Source: Variovorax sp. UMC13
GTDB taxonomy: Bacteria > Pseudomonadota > Gammaproteobacteria > Burkholderiales > Burkholderiaceae_C
Assembly: GCF_014170375.1 (NCBI RefSeq)
Contig: NZ_LZZW01000031.1
Location: forward strand, 1 to 64,000
Direction of reading: 5' to 3'
DNA length: 64,000 nucleotides
This document shows, one piece after another, positions 53,229 to 61,449 of the stretch. The notes beneath the pieces are model-generated. The model did no database searches. It was given only the letters and a program-made list of their open reading frames with translations, and was not told where the DNA came from. The stretch's first letter is position 1. Each line of letters opens with the position of its first letter. The translations under genes were made by a program, and so were the position numbers.

Positions 53229-53518
53229 TACGGCTGCGCCGCTGTGAGCTGGCCTTCCGTCGCGGTCATCAGCACCGCCGTGCTGCATTCAAGCGCGCTG
53301 GCGATCTTGAAGATGATGGCCAGCGTGGGCATGTGCTCGCCGCGCTCGACCTTGCCCATGTGGGAACGCTCGACGCCAGCCAGGTGCGCCAGTGATTCCT
53401 GCGCGATGCCGCGCTCCATCCGCAGCGCACGCACCGCCGCGCCGAAGGCGTGAGCCAACTCGGCGTCATGGGTGGTGGAGCCGGCCGGTCGGCCGCGCTG
53501 AACGGATCGCTTCTGCAT
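53228..53518 (-). CDS. XRE-family transcriptional regulator
   Basis: A 96-residue repressor-type protein with a helix-turn-helix: FGAAVRALRMERGIAQESLAHLAGVERSHMGKVERG. The N-terminal RSVQRGRPAGSTTHD is short and basic. The start at 53518 gives MQKRSVQRG; no clear ribosome site was found. It is divergent from the DUF2958 gene with a 263-base gap rich in repeats, so it probably controls the maintenance block. Its identity as a member of the family is firm; the target is inferred. Confidence 0.85.
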   Translation of the reverse strand: MQKRSVQRGRPAGSTTHDAELAHAFGAAVRALRMERGIAQESLAHLAGVERSHMGKVERGEHMPTLAIIFKIASALECSTAVLMTATEGQLTAAQP

Positions 53519-53600
53519 GGACAGAAGCGTCAAGTCGCAGCACAATTAAAACCACGTTATCTTTAACTCTTTCATGCCATTGGCCGTATTCGTGCTTTTA

Positions 53601-53682
53601 CGGAAATCCGCTTTTGCGGATTCCGCCAAAACCGGAGAACCGCCATCGTGTCTTTCCAGATTTCTACAATTCCGCTTTTGCG
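53601..53682. repeat. Hairpin and 12-bp direct repeats in the XRE-DUF2958 divergent gap
   Basis: CGGAAATCCGC-TTTT-GCGGATTCCG (53601-53624) is a stem with one bulged base. The sequence TCCGCTTTTGCG occurs at 53607-53618 and again at 53671-53682, 64 bases apart. These are candidate operator sites for the XRE regulator. Confidence 0.55.
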
Positions 53683-53781
53683 CTTCCGTACTTCCACGGC
53701 TTGGGTGGAATACGCCTCCGCGCTTCGACGTGGAAACGCAAAACCGGCTGGGCACTCCCATGTTGAAGCAGGAATACCGTG

Positions 53782-54132
53782 ATGAACGCTCCCCTTGTCA
53801 CCGATGAACAGCGCGCCGCGCTGCTGGTGAACGGGTGGCTTGCTGCCACTGGCGAACCGAACGACCCGTTGCCGGTCGTGCGGCTGTTCACGCCCGACGC
53901 GCACGCCACCTGGCTGCTCACCGCGCTCGATCCCACTGACGGCGATACGGCCTACGGCCTGATCGACCTGGGAATCAGCATGCCCGAGCTGGGCCGCGTG
54001 AAGCTGTCCGACCTCGCGTCCATCGTCGGGCCGAACAAGTTGCCCGTGATGCGGGATCGGTATTTCCAGGCGGTGCGCCCGCTGTCGGAATATCTGCGGC
54101 TGGCGCAAGAGAACGGTTCCATCGTCGATTGA
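53782..54132 (+). CDS. DUF2958 family protein
   Basis: A 116-residue protein of the DUF2958 family seen in plasmids and elements. PLPVVRLFTPDAHATWLLTA and DGDTAYGLIDLGISMPELGRV are typical segments. Start at 53782 after GCAGGAATACCGTG; a GTG one codon upstream is possible. Function unknown. It lies on the right side of the repeat-rich divergent gap and is followed by a 340-base spacer with nested inverted repeats. Confidence 0.9.
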   Translation: MNAPLVTDEQRAALLVNGWLAATGEPNDPLPVVRLFTPDAHATWLLTALDPTDGDTAYGLIDLGISMPELGRVKLSDLASIVGPNKLPVMRDRYFQAVRPLSEYLRLAQENGSIVD

Positions 54133-54473
54133 ACCGCCCACGCACCGGCGAAACCGGGCGTATTGAGACTATTTCAGTCTTATTCCAGACTCGCCAAGTC
54201 TCAATTGGCACTCATGCATCCAAGCCCTGCGCTTCTGCTTGAAAAAGTCACGATCTTTCACGCGGCTTGCGGCATGGTGTTTTGTGCCGCCGTGACATTT
54301 TTTGGCTCATGCGGCCGTCGCATTCGGACGGATTTCGCAATGCACCGGAGCCCATCGGTCTTGACTACCAATGGTTACAGCCTGCCCCGATTCTGATGAT
54401 GTTTTGACCTTGATGCGATAGCTCCGCGTTTCTCGCCGTGGCGGCGTTCCTGAATTCGACAGGAGCTTTCGTC
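54133..54473. other. Gene-free region with nested inverted repeats (54163-54204)
   Basis: TTGAGACT (54163-54170) pairs with AGTCTCAA (54197-54204), and inside it AGTCT (54176-54180) pairs with AGACT (54187-54191). The four elements are variants of one AGACT word in alternating orientation. The region is less GC-rich than the genes and should hold the promoter of the DUF2285 gene. No protein gene is credible; AGGAGCTTTCGTC is the ribosome site at 54460-54473. Confidence 0.6.
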
Positions 54474-55250
54474 ATGGTCGATCCTCACCATCTTGCGCAC
54501 TGGTATCCCACCGCCGCCTACCTCTACGTCTTGTGGCTGGATGCGCTCGCGCTGGCCTGGGAGTACCTGCGCCGTCATCCCGATTACCGGCTCGACTGGC
54601 TGCGCCAGCATCGCCGGCCACAAGCCGCACAGCAGGCGGCGCATCGCTGGGGCTTGCGCCTGTTGGAAGACCCGGCCTTGGATGCGCGCGACGCGCATCC
54701 GGCTTGGCTGCCCGGCCATGCCGGCGTGGTGCAGCTCTATCCCGATGCCGATCCGCCGTCCGACGCTGTGACCTTCGCGTTCTGGCGTATCCCCGGCCAC
54801 AAGCAGCTGCTGCATGACGGCAAAGGGCTGGCGCTGATCGCGCTCCGCCCCGGCCAGTGCCTGCGCTTCGTGCTGGCGCATGGCCTGGAAGACGGCATGG
54901 CCGTGGCCTATGCCCATCGCGGCGGCGCTACCGCACCTGCGCGCGGTCATGTGCCTGGCGCAGCCCTGGCCGATACCAAGCCCAGGCCAACGCCTGCCGC
55001 GCTGCTGGAGTTGCACACCCTACAGGCGCTTGACGCGACCCTGGCGGGCGCGTCCTTGCGCGAGGTGGCCGAAGGACTGTTCGGTGCAGATACCGTGGCC
55101 GCTGACTGGCACGCCGATGGCGACCTGCGCGCCCGCGTGCGGCGTCTGGCACGGCGCGGCGATGCGTTGATGCGCGGCGGCTACCGCCGACTAGCACAGC
55201 TTCCGCCGTTTGAGAAGGGACGTTTTGAAGGGGACGCAAAACGTCCCTGA
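54474..55250 (+). CDS. DUF2285 family protein
   Basis: A 258-residue protein: an N-terminal DUF6499-like segment (AAYLYVLWLDALALAWEYLRRHPDYRLDW) that often precedes DUF2285, and the DUF2285 domain in the C-terminal half (LLELHTLQALDATLAGASLREVAEGLFG and RARVRRLARRGDALMRGGYRRLAQ). The latter end is helix-turn-helix-like, so it may be a regulator. It begins the replication block (DUF2285, AlpA-like, RepA). Start 54474 follows AGGAG. Confidence 0.88.
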   Translation: MVDPHHLAHWYPTAAYLYVLWLDALALAWEYLRRHPDYRLDWLRQHRRPQAAQQAAHRWGLRLLEDPALDARDAHPAWLPGHAGVVQLYPDADPPSDAVTFAFWRIPGHKQLLHDGKGLALIALRPGQCLRFVLAHGLEDGMAVAYAHRGGATAPARGHVPGAALADTKPRPTPAALLELHTLQALDATLAGASLREVAEGLFGADTVAADWHADGDLRARVRRLARRGDALMRGGYRRLAQLPPFEKGRFEGDAKRP

Positions 55251-55333
55251 GCAGGAGAGCTTCGTTTTCTGAGACTGCCTCCATCCGGTTGCGCTGTGTG
55301 GCCGGAGCTTCAAAACCGATGGAGGTTCACACC

Positions 55334-55615
55334 ATGCGTCCCGCTCCCTTGCGGCCTGCCGCCACTGTCTCGACCGCTGCCGCGCAGCCGCAGCGTTATC
55401 TCACCAACGACGAAGCCGCCGAGTACCTGCGGCTGTCGCCGCGCACGCTGGAGAAGCAGCGCGTGATCGGCGGCGGCCCGCGCTTTCGCAAGTTCGGCCG
55501 GCGCGTCATGTACGCCGTGGCCGACCTCGATGCCTGGGCGGCCGACCGCAGCTTCGAGACCACTTCCGATCCCGAGTACGCCGAGCACCATGCGGCGGAC
55601 AGCCGTGCGCGCTGA
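55334..55615 (+). CDS. AlpA/MerR-like helix-turn-helix protein
   Basis: A 93-residue DNA-binding protein of the excisionase/AlpA type. The winged helix reads RYLTNDEAAEYLRLSPRTLEKQRVIGGGPRFRKFGRRVMYAVADLDAWA. The first 20 residues are Ala/Pro-rich. It lies directly before repA, 26 bases before the repA start, so it may regulate repA or assist excision. It starts at 55334 after GGAGGTTCACACC, a good ribosome site. Confidence 0.85.
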   Translation: MRPAPLRPAATVSTAAAQPQRYLTNDEAAEYLRLSPRTLEKQRVIGGGPRFRKFGRRVMYAVADLDAWAADRSFETTSDPEYAEHHAADSRAR

Positions 55616-55641
55616 TCGGCGGTGCGCGGGTGGGCTTCGCC

Positions 55642-56475
55642 ATGTCCAAACCCTCGCAGGAACGCGAACAGCTCGATCTGTTCCGCGCCCTGCCGGGCGA
55701 CATGGCGCCGCGCGACAGCCAGGATTTGATGGCCTTTCCGTTCTTCTCGCTGGCGAAGTCGCGGCGCACGGCGCTGATCGACTTCCGCGCCAGCGGCATC
55801 ACGATCCGCGTGGAGGGCACGCAGGAACACGGCATCGCCACGATCTGGGACGCGGACGTGCTGATCTGGGCGGCCTCGCAGATCGTGGAAGCCCGCGACG
55901 CGGGGCTGCGCGCGTCACGACTCATGCAGGCAACGCCCTACGAGATCCTGCGCTTCATCGGGCGCGGTACGTCGCTGCGCGACTACCAGCGCCTCAAAGC
56001 GGCCTTGGACCGCCTGCAATCGACCACGGTGGCCACGTCCATTCGCGAGACGACCGGGCGGCGCCTGCACCGCTTCTCGTGGATCAACGAGTGGAAGGAG
56101 CTGGCCGATGCCAGCGGTACGCCGCTGGGCATCGAACTGATCCTGCCGGACTGGTTCTATGGGGGCGTGCTGGATGCGGCACTGGTGCTGACCATCGACC
56201 CGGCGTACTTCCGGCTGACGGGTGGCATCGAGCGATGGCTGTACCGCCTGGTGCGCAAGCATGGTGGACGGCAGCCGGGCGGCTGGCAGTTCGATTTCCA
56301 GCACCTGTATCGCAAATCGGGCAGCGTGGCGCGGTACTACGACTTCGCCGCCGACCTGCGGGCGCTGGTGGCGCGGCAAACCTTGCCCGGCTACCAGTTG
56401 GGAATCGAGTACGTATCCGGGATTTCCTCGCCGCTGCTGACGTTCCGGCCCGTGCCGCAAACGGCACGGGGATAA
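55642..56475 (+). CDS. repA: Replication initiator protein RepA
   Basis: A 277-residue RepA of the replication initiator protein A type. The domain contains YEILRFIGRGTSLRDYQRLKAALDRLQSTTVATSIRE and ELADASGTPLGIELILPDW, with the helical wing LYRLVRKHGGRQPGGWQFDFQHLYRKSG. It should bind the iterons at 56500-56563 just downstream of its own stop. The start at 55642 (MSKPSQEREQLDLFRAL) fits the family. It gives the element a replication function during its circular stage. Confidence 0.92.
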   Translation: MSKPSQEREQLDLFRALPGDMAPRDSQDLMAFPFFSLAKSRRTALIDFRASGITIRVEGTQEHGIATIWDADVLIWAASQIVEARDAGLRASRLMQATPYEILRFIGRGTSLRDYQRLKAALDRLQSTTVATSIRETTGRRLHRFSWINEWKELADASGTPLGIELILPDWFYGGVLDAALVLTIDPAYFRLTGGIERWLYRLVRKHGGRQPGGWQFDFQHLYRKSGSVARYYDFAADLRALVARQTLPGYQLGIEYVSGISSPLLTFRPVPQTARG

Positions 56476-56488
56476 CTACGGCAAAGCC

Positions 56489-56640
56489 TGTGGATGGGCT
56501 CGTGCTATCAGGCAACAAAGGTATCGTGCTATCAGGCAACGAATCCTCGTGCTATCAGGCAACAAAATCGGCCGCAAACCCGCGCCAGCATTGGGATTGC
56601 GCGTCCTCTAACTTCCCTAACTTAATTTCTCTAACTTTTA
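56489..56640. other. Candidate replication origin (iterons plus AT-rich segment)
   Basis: Three copies of TCGTGCTATCAGGCAAC lie at 56500-56516, 56524-56540 and 56547-56563, spaced 24 and 23 bases apart, about two helical turns. TGTGGATGG at 56489-56497 is close to a DnaA box. To the right (56607-56640) the AT-rich CTAACTT word occurs three times and would be easy to melt. Position right after repA and before parA is the usual iteron origin layout. Confidence 0.75.
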
Positions 56641-56764
56641 GTAGGGAAACGCCGCTGCGGTGGACAACCACCACGCGGCCACAAACGGCAGGCAAAACCA
56701 GCCACCAGCCGACAGGTTTTGCAGGCCGATCAATGCAAGGCTTTCCAGCATGGAGGGCCGCGCC

Positions 56765-57403
56765 ATGATCGTCGCTCTGCTCAACCAGAAAGGCGGCGTG
56801 GGCAAGACCACGCTCGCCACACACATCGCCGGCGAGCTGGCGATGCGCGGCCAGCACGTCGTCCTGCTGGACGCCGACCCGCAGGGTTCATCGCTGGACT
56901 GGACACAGCGCAGAAGCCAGCAGGGTTTGCCAAGGTTGTTCAGCGCCGTGGGCCTGGCACGCGAAACGCTGCATCAGGAAGCACCAGAACTCGCCAGGCG
57001 GGCCGATCACGTCGTCATCGACGGCCCGCCACGCATCGCGGCACTGGCGCGCTCCGCGCTGCTGGCGGCCGAGCGCGTGCTGATCCCCGTGCAACCCAGC
57101 CCCTACGACCTGTGGGCCAGCGCCGAGATGGTGGCGCTGATCCGCGAGGCCCAGGTGTTCCGGCCTGCGCTGCGCGCGGCCTTCGTCATCAACCGGCGCG
57201 TCAGCACCACGATCATCGGGCGCGAGGCGCGGCAGTCGCTGGCCGACCAACCGCTGCCGGCGCTGCGCGCCGAGGTTCGCCAGCGCATCGTCTTCGCCGA
57301 CAGCGTGGCCGCCGGTCGGCTCGCACGCGAGACGGCGCCGGACAGCGCCGCCGCGCGTGAAATCACCGCGCTGGTGGACGAACTGCTGCGGTGGCCGACA
57401 TGA
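56765..57403 (+). CDS. parA: ParA-family partition ATPase
   Basis: A 212-residue deviant Walker A ATPase. QKGGVGKTTLATHIAGELA is the nucleotide site, LLDADPQGSSLDW is the A' motif, and VVIDGPPRIAALARSALLAAERVLIPVQPS is the Walker B region. Small size and the lack of an N-terminal HTH mark it as type Ib. The start at 56765 lies 289 bases after repA's end. It is coupled to the next gene in ATGA. Together with a ParB-like partner it should segregate the excised element. Confidence 0.93.
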   Translation: MIVALLNQKGGVGKTTLATHIAGELAMRGQHVVLLDADPQGSSLDWTQRRSQQGLPRLFSAVGLARETLHQEAPELARRADHVVIDGPPRIAALARSALLAAERVLIPVQPSPYDLWASAEMVALIREAQVFRPALRAAFVINRRVSTTIIGREARQSLADQPLPALRAEVRQRIVFADSVAAGRLARETAPDSAAAREITALVDELLRWPT

Positions 57404-57684
57404 CCGAGAAGCCGCCACCGAACAGCAGACGCACGGCAAAGCGCGTCGGCATCGGCGCGCGTCCGCCCGCGAATCCGCACGCCGAGGCGTGGATTCGCCA
57501 AGGCGACGCCGATGCGCTCAACAAGGGCGACCTCTACACCGCCCGCCTGACCCTCGACATCACGCCCGCGCTGCGCGCGCGCATCAAGGTGTCGGCCTTC
57601 ACGCAAGGCGTGACCGTGGCCGATCTGCTGCGGGGCCTGCTGGAGCGGGAGTTTCCCGAGCATCGCAGGGAGAACACCCCATGA
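57400..57684 (+). CDS. Small ParA-linked protein (possible centromere-binding partner)
   Basis: A 94-residue protein whose start overlaps the parA stop (ATGA). A flexible basic N-terminus (KPPPNSRRTAKRVGIGARPP) precedes a short helical C-terminal half (LDITPALRARIKVSAFTQGVTVADLLRGLLEREF) with the character of a ribbon-helix-helix protein. In type Ib systems such a protein is the centromere-binding ParG/ParB partner, which is likely here. The family name is not certain. Confidence 0.7.
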   Translation: MTEKPPPNSRRTAKRVGIGARPPANPHAEAWIRQGDADALNKGDLYTARLTLDITPALRARIKVSAFTQGVTVADLLRGLLEREFPEHRRENTP

Positions 57685-58214
57685 CCGCATCCGCTTCGCC
57701 TGCCGCTGGCGCGGCTACGGCTGCGCTCGCAGCTCCTTCCGGCCATCCTGCCAGGGCGCCGCTGACGCGCGTGGCACTGGCCTACATCGAACCGCGCTTC
57801 AAGCTCTACCTGCGCTTCGGCGAACCTGCGCGCACGCACCAGCTCGACCGCTGGCGGCGCTGCGCCGTGTTCCTGCCGGGCGCGATGTTGTGCCGCATCC
57901 GCTGGCAGGCCAACGACTACGGCACGATCCGCTGGCAGCTCATGGTGATGCAGGCTTGCACGCCGCTCGATGCGGCGCAGCGCATTCCCGGCGTGCAGCC
58001 GGGCGCACGCCTGCTGCTGCACGCCGAGGGCGAGAATCAGGTGCGCGCCGTGCTGGAGCGCATCGACGCCATCGAGGCGCTGGGCATCGCACCTGTCGGT
58101 GCCTCGCCCGCGTACTGGCGCACGCTCGCCAACCGGCTCGCTGCGCGCCTGCCGCTGCCCGAATACACCGCCGAGCGGCACGCCGCCTGGCTGACCGGGA
58201 GGGCCCTGCCATGA
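57681..58214 (+). CDS. DUF2840 family protein
   Basis: A 177-residue protein of the DUF2840 family, common in Tn4371-type elements between parA and traF. The conserved part starts LTRVALAYIEPRFKLYLRFGEPARTHQLDRWRR and continues with RIRWQANDYGTIRWQL and AYWRTLANRLAARLPLPEY. Function unknown. It overlaps its neighbours in ATGA at each end, so the run from parA to traF is one operon with coupled translation. Confidence 0.88.
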   Translation: MTASASPAAGAATAALAAPSGHPARAPLTRVALAYIEPRFKLYLRFGEPARTHQLDRWRRCAVFLPGAMLCRIRWQANDYGTIRWQLMVMQACTPLDAAQRIPGVQPGARLLLHAEGENQVRAVLERIDAIEALGIAPVGASPAYWRTLANRLAARLPLPEYTAERHAAWLTGRALP

Positions 58215-58810
58215 CGCTTCCATCCGCCGTTGCCGGTGCAGCGGGCATTCCGCCGCGTCCTCACTCGCGCCTGCGCGCTCGCATCGTGCTGGCGGGCCTG
58301 TCCGCCTGCGGCCTCGCTGCGCTGGCCTGGGCGTCCTTCGTGCATCCGCTGCCGCGCCTGATCTACAACCCGTCCGACAGCGTGGCGGTCGGCTGGTATC
58401 GCGTCGATCCGCAGGGCCACGGCACCGACTCGCTGCCACGTCCTTTGTCCGTGGGCAGCATCGTCCTGACCACGCTGCCGCCAGATGCCGCCGCGCTGGC
58501 CGCGCAGCGCGGCTACCTGCCGGCGCGCCTGCCGCTGCTCAAGCGCGTGGGCGCCGTCGCGCCGCAGGAAGTGTGCATCGCTGGCGACATTGTCCGCATC
58601 GACGGCGTGCCTTCGGCCGCCGTGCTGCCTGCCGACCGCTGGGGCCGGCCTCTGCCATCCTGGCAGCAATGCCGCCGCCTTGAACCCGGCGAACTGTTCT
58701 TGCTCAGTGTGACCAACCCTGCATCGTTCGACAGCCGGTATTTCGGGCCGGTCAGCGCATCCGCCGTGATCGGCGTCGCGCATCCGGTCTGGCTGGAGTC
58801 CCGCCCATGA
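58211..58810 (+). CDS. traF: Conjugative transfer signal peptidase TraF (S26 family)
   Basis: A 199-residue membrane peptidase of the S26C/TraF family. One N-terminal membrane segment (VLAGLSACGLAALAWASF) precedes the catalytic serine S57 in NPSDSVAVGWYR and the catalytic lysine K111 in LPLLKRVGAV. In RP4, TraF processes TrbC pilin by cyclisation; the same role is likely here. The start at 58211 overlaps DUF2840 in ATGA. The gene is the first clear transfer function in the window. Confidence 0.9.
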   Translation: MTLPSAVAGAAGIPPRPHSRLRARIVLAGLSACGLAALAWASFVHPLPRLIYNPSDSVAVGWYRVDPQGHGTDSLPRPLSVGSIVLTTLPPDAAALAAQRGYLPARLPLLKRVGAVAPQEVCIAGDIVRIDGVPSAAVLPADRWGRPLPSWQQCRRLEPGELFLLSVTNPASFDSRYFGPVSASAVIGVAHPVWLESRP

Positions 58811-59257
58811 TGGCCGCCGACTCGCTGCACGTCGCCGTGCATCTCATCGTGCCATCGGGCGTGTCGTTCTGCCGTTCGTCGCCGTGTCGTCGCGCGTGCA
58901 GTGCGAGCGCATTCGCGCCGCACTTCGCGTTGCCTTCGGCGCAGCCATCCAACGTGCAGGCGTCTTGCCTCGAACGCGCCCGGCCTGCGGCCGTGTCCGC
59001 GTTCGCCGGCGCGCTGGCTGCTCGCGCAGCAGCGCCGCCGGGCCGCCGCTGCCCGGAGCGCCAGCGAGGGGCAAAGGCGGAAGGCAAGACAAAAGGGGGC
59101 GGCACCTGTCGGCCCGCAAAGCCAGTCTGCACGTGGGGGGGCGAGGCACGCAGCGGCTTTGCCGCCGTGCCGCTTGGGGCGTGAGGCACGCACCGATACA
59201 GGCATGTCCGCGTGCTTCGCACGCCCGGACACGCCAGAGTTTGCAGGGAGCGCAGGC
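58811..59257. other. Gene-free region upstream of the relaxase, candidate oriT
   Basis: The 447 bases contain a reading frame starting in an ATGATG overlap with traF at 58807, but its Arg/Pro/Ala-rich composition has no coding character. Near the relaxase start a hairpin GTCC-GCGTGC-TTC-GCACGC-CC-GGAC (59206-59230) lies 28 bases before the ATG. A relaxase origin is often adjacent to its gene and shows such stems, so oriT is a candidate here. The exact nick site is not readable. Confidence 0.45.
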
Positions 59258-61234
59258 ATGACCAACCGCCGCGACGATGATTTCCGCATCCGCCCCAGCG
59301 CACCGAAGAACCGGGGCCAGGGCTTCGTATCCAAGGTGCTCCAGCAGGCAGGCAAGGCCAGCGGCGGCAAGTCCACGGTGCGCCGTCCTGGCGGCAGTGG
59401 CAAGGGCACCGGCCAGCGGCCCGGATCGCGCCTGGGACGCGGCCACACGGCGGCGCGCTTCGCAGGGGCGAAGCTCACGCCTATGTCGCGGCGCGTGACC
59501 ATCAAGACACTACTGGTCAACCAGCAGCGGGCCAGTCCGCAGTCGCTCGCCAAGCACCTGCGCTACATCGAGCGCGACGGCGTGGGCCGCGACGGCGAAC
59601 CGGGTCGGGCCTATGGGCCGCAGACCGACGAAGCTGATCTGAACGCATTCAAGGAGCGCTGCGCCGATGATCGGCACCACTTTCGCTTCATCGTTTCGCC
59701 CGAGGAAGGGGCCGAGCTGGAAGACCTGCGCACCTACACGCGGCACCTGATGGGACGCATGGAGGCCGACCTGGGCACGCGGCTGGAATGGGTGGCGGTC
59801 GATCACTGGAATACCGACAACCCGCACACCCACCTGATCGTGCGCGGGCGCGACGACACCGGCAAAGACCTCATCATCGCGGGCGACTACATCACTGATG
59901 GTTTTCGTCATCGCGCCGCCGAGCTGGCGACCGAATGGCTGGGGCCACGCACCGAGCTGGAGATCCAGCAGACCTTGCAGCGCGAGGTGGAGCAAGAGCG
60001 GTGGACTAGCCTGGATCGCACGTTGAAACGCGAGGCCGGCGAGGATGGCCGGGTACAGATCGAACGCTTCAACGAACCGACGTTGCAACGCCAGCGCCTG
60101 CTGCTGATCAGCCGCCTGCAACGCTTGCAGCACCTGGGCCTGGTCGACGAGACGCAGCCCGGCAGTTGGGCCGTCCATGCCGATGCCGAGAAGACCTTGC
60201 GCGCCCTGGGCGAGCGTGGAGACATCATCCGCACCATCCAGCGGGCCATGAGCGGCCAGCCGCGCGAGCTGGCGGTGTTCGAGCCGGGCGACGATGGCCG
60301 AACTATTCTCGGCCGCGTAGCCGCGAAGGGGCTGGCCGACGAACTGCGCGACCGGGGCTATCTGGTCATCGACGGCGTGGACGGCAAGGCCCACTACGTC
60401 GCGCTCAATGCCCGCGACGAGCTGGCGAACTATCCCAGCGGCGCCGTGGTGGAGGTGAAAGGATCGGCCGACGTGCGCGCGGCGGACAAGAACATCGCCG
60501 CGCTGGCGAGCGATGGCTTGTACCGTACCGACCATCACCTCGCCATCGCCCAGGGGCAGGCCGTGCCCGGCCGCGATCCGCAGGAAGTCGTCGCGGCCCA
60601 TGTCCGCCGACTGGAAGCCTTGCGCCGCGCCGGCATCGTGGAGCGTGTGGCCGAAGGTCTATGGAAGGTGCCGGACGATCTGCCCGAGCGTGGCCGTCAG
60701 TACGACGCGCAGCGCCTGGGAAGCGTGGCCGTGGAACTGAAATCGCACCTGCCCATCGAGCGGCAGGCCCGCGTGATCGGGGCCACCTGGCTCGACCAGC
60801 AACTGATCGGCGGCGGCTCGGGCCTGGGCGACCTGGGCTTTGGCGGCGAGGCCAAACAGGCCATGCAGCAGCGCACCGACTTCCTGGCCGAACAGGGGTT
60901 GGCCGAGCGGCGCGGGCAGCGCGTGATCCTGGCGCGCAACCTGCTGGGCACGCTGCGCAACCGGGAGCTGGCGCAGGCCGCGAAGGACATTGCAGGCGAA
61001 ACGGGCCTGGAGCATCGGCCCGTGGCCGACGGGCAGCGCGTGGCCGGCATCTACCGGCGCAGCGTCATGCTCGCCAGCGGGCGCTACGCGATGCTTGATG
61101 ACGGCATGGGCTTCTCGCTGGTGCCGTGGAAGCCGGTGATCGAACAGCGATTGGGGCAGCAGCTTTCCGCGACGGTTCGCGGCGGCGGGGCGTCCTGGGA
61201 GATTGGGCGGCATCGGGGGCCAACCATTTCTTGA
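59258..61234 (+). CDS. Relaxase / mobilisation nuclease (DUF3363, TraI/VirD2-like)
   Basis: A 658-residue relaxase. The N-terminal 75 residues are basic and flexible. The nuclease core follows, with a candidate catalytic Tyr (Y103 in KHLRYIERDGVG) and the metal-binding His set H183, H190 and H192 in VDHWNTDNPHTHLIVRG. The large C-terminal part (about 330-640) matches DUF3363, including LQRLQHLGLVDETQPGSW. It should nick oriT and lead the strand into the recipient. Start 59258 after GGGAG. Family is firm; substrate site not located with certainty. Confidence 0.93.
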   Translation: MTNRRDDDFRIRPSAPKNRGQGFVSKVLQQAGKASGGKSTVRRPGGSGKGTGQRPGSRLGRGHTAARFAGAKLTPMSRRVTIKTLLVNQQRASPQSLAKHLRYIERDGVGRDGEPGRAYGPQTDEADLNAFKERCADDRHHFRFIVSPEEGAELEDLRTYTRHLMGRMEADLGTRLEWVAVDHWNTDNPHTHLIVRGRDDTGKDLIIAGDYITDGFRHRAAELATEWLGPRTELEIQQTLQREVEQERWTSLDRTLKREAGEDGRVQIERFNEPTLQRQRLLLISRLQRLQHLGLVDETQPGSWAVHADAEKTLRALGERGDIIRTIQRAMSGQPRELAVFEPGDDGRTILGRVAAKGLADELRDRGYLVIDGVDGKAHYVALNARDELANYPSGAVVEVKGSADVRAADKNIAALASDGLYRTDHHLAIAQGQAVPGRDPQEVVAAHVRRLEALRRAGIVERVAEGLWKVPDDLPERGRQYDAQRLGSVAVELKSHLPIERQARVIGATWLDQQLIGGGSGLGDLGFGGEAKQAMQQRTDFLAEQGLAERRGQRVILARNLLGTLRNRELAQAAKDIAGETGLEHRPVADGQRVAGIYRRSVMLASGRYAMLDDGMGFSLVPWKPVIEQRLGQQLSATVRGGGASWEIGRHRGPTIS

Positions 61235-61449
61235 GTCAAGGTAAAGCCACAAGCCGGTGGGCAAAATTAGATTTTATCCATAGATGGGTGATCAATCCAA
61301 AGCGTTACCAAAGGTTGGGATGTCAAAATTAGAATTATCTGTAATTTCGGATACACGGCCACATTCAAAGGCACGCTATCGCGTATATGGATTGATGGTT
61401 TCCGACCAGTGCCGCATGCGCCTTCCGCAGAATTTGGGGCAAATCCACG
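61235..61449. other. AT-rich junction between the relaxase and the redox cargo
   Basis: A 215-base stretch with clearly lower GC than both sides, rich in ATT and TAT words. It is a likely insertion joint for the cargo that follows and may hold its promoter. Short reading frames here lack ribosome sites and are not annotated. Confidence 0.5.

Noticed and set aside
58807..59184. A 125-codon frame starting in an ATGATG overlap with traF
   Set aside because: The overlap is tempting, but the translation is Arg/Pro/Ala/Ser-rich with no hydrophobic core and no family character. The region is better read as the leader/oriT area.
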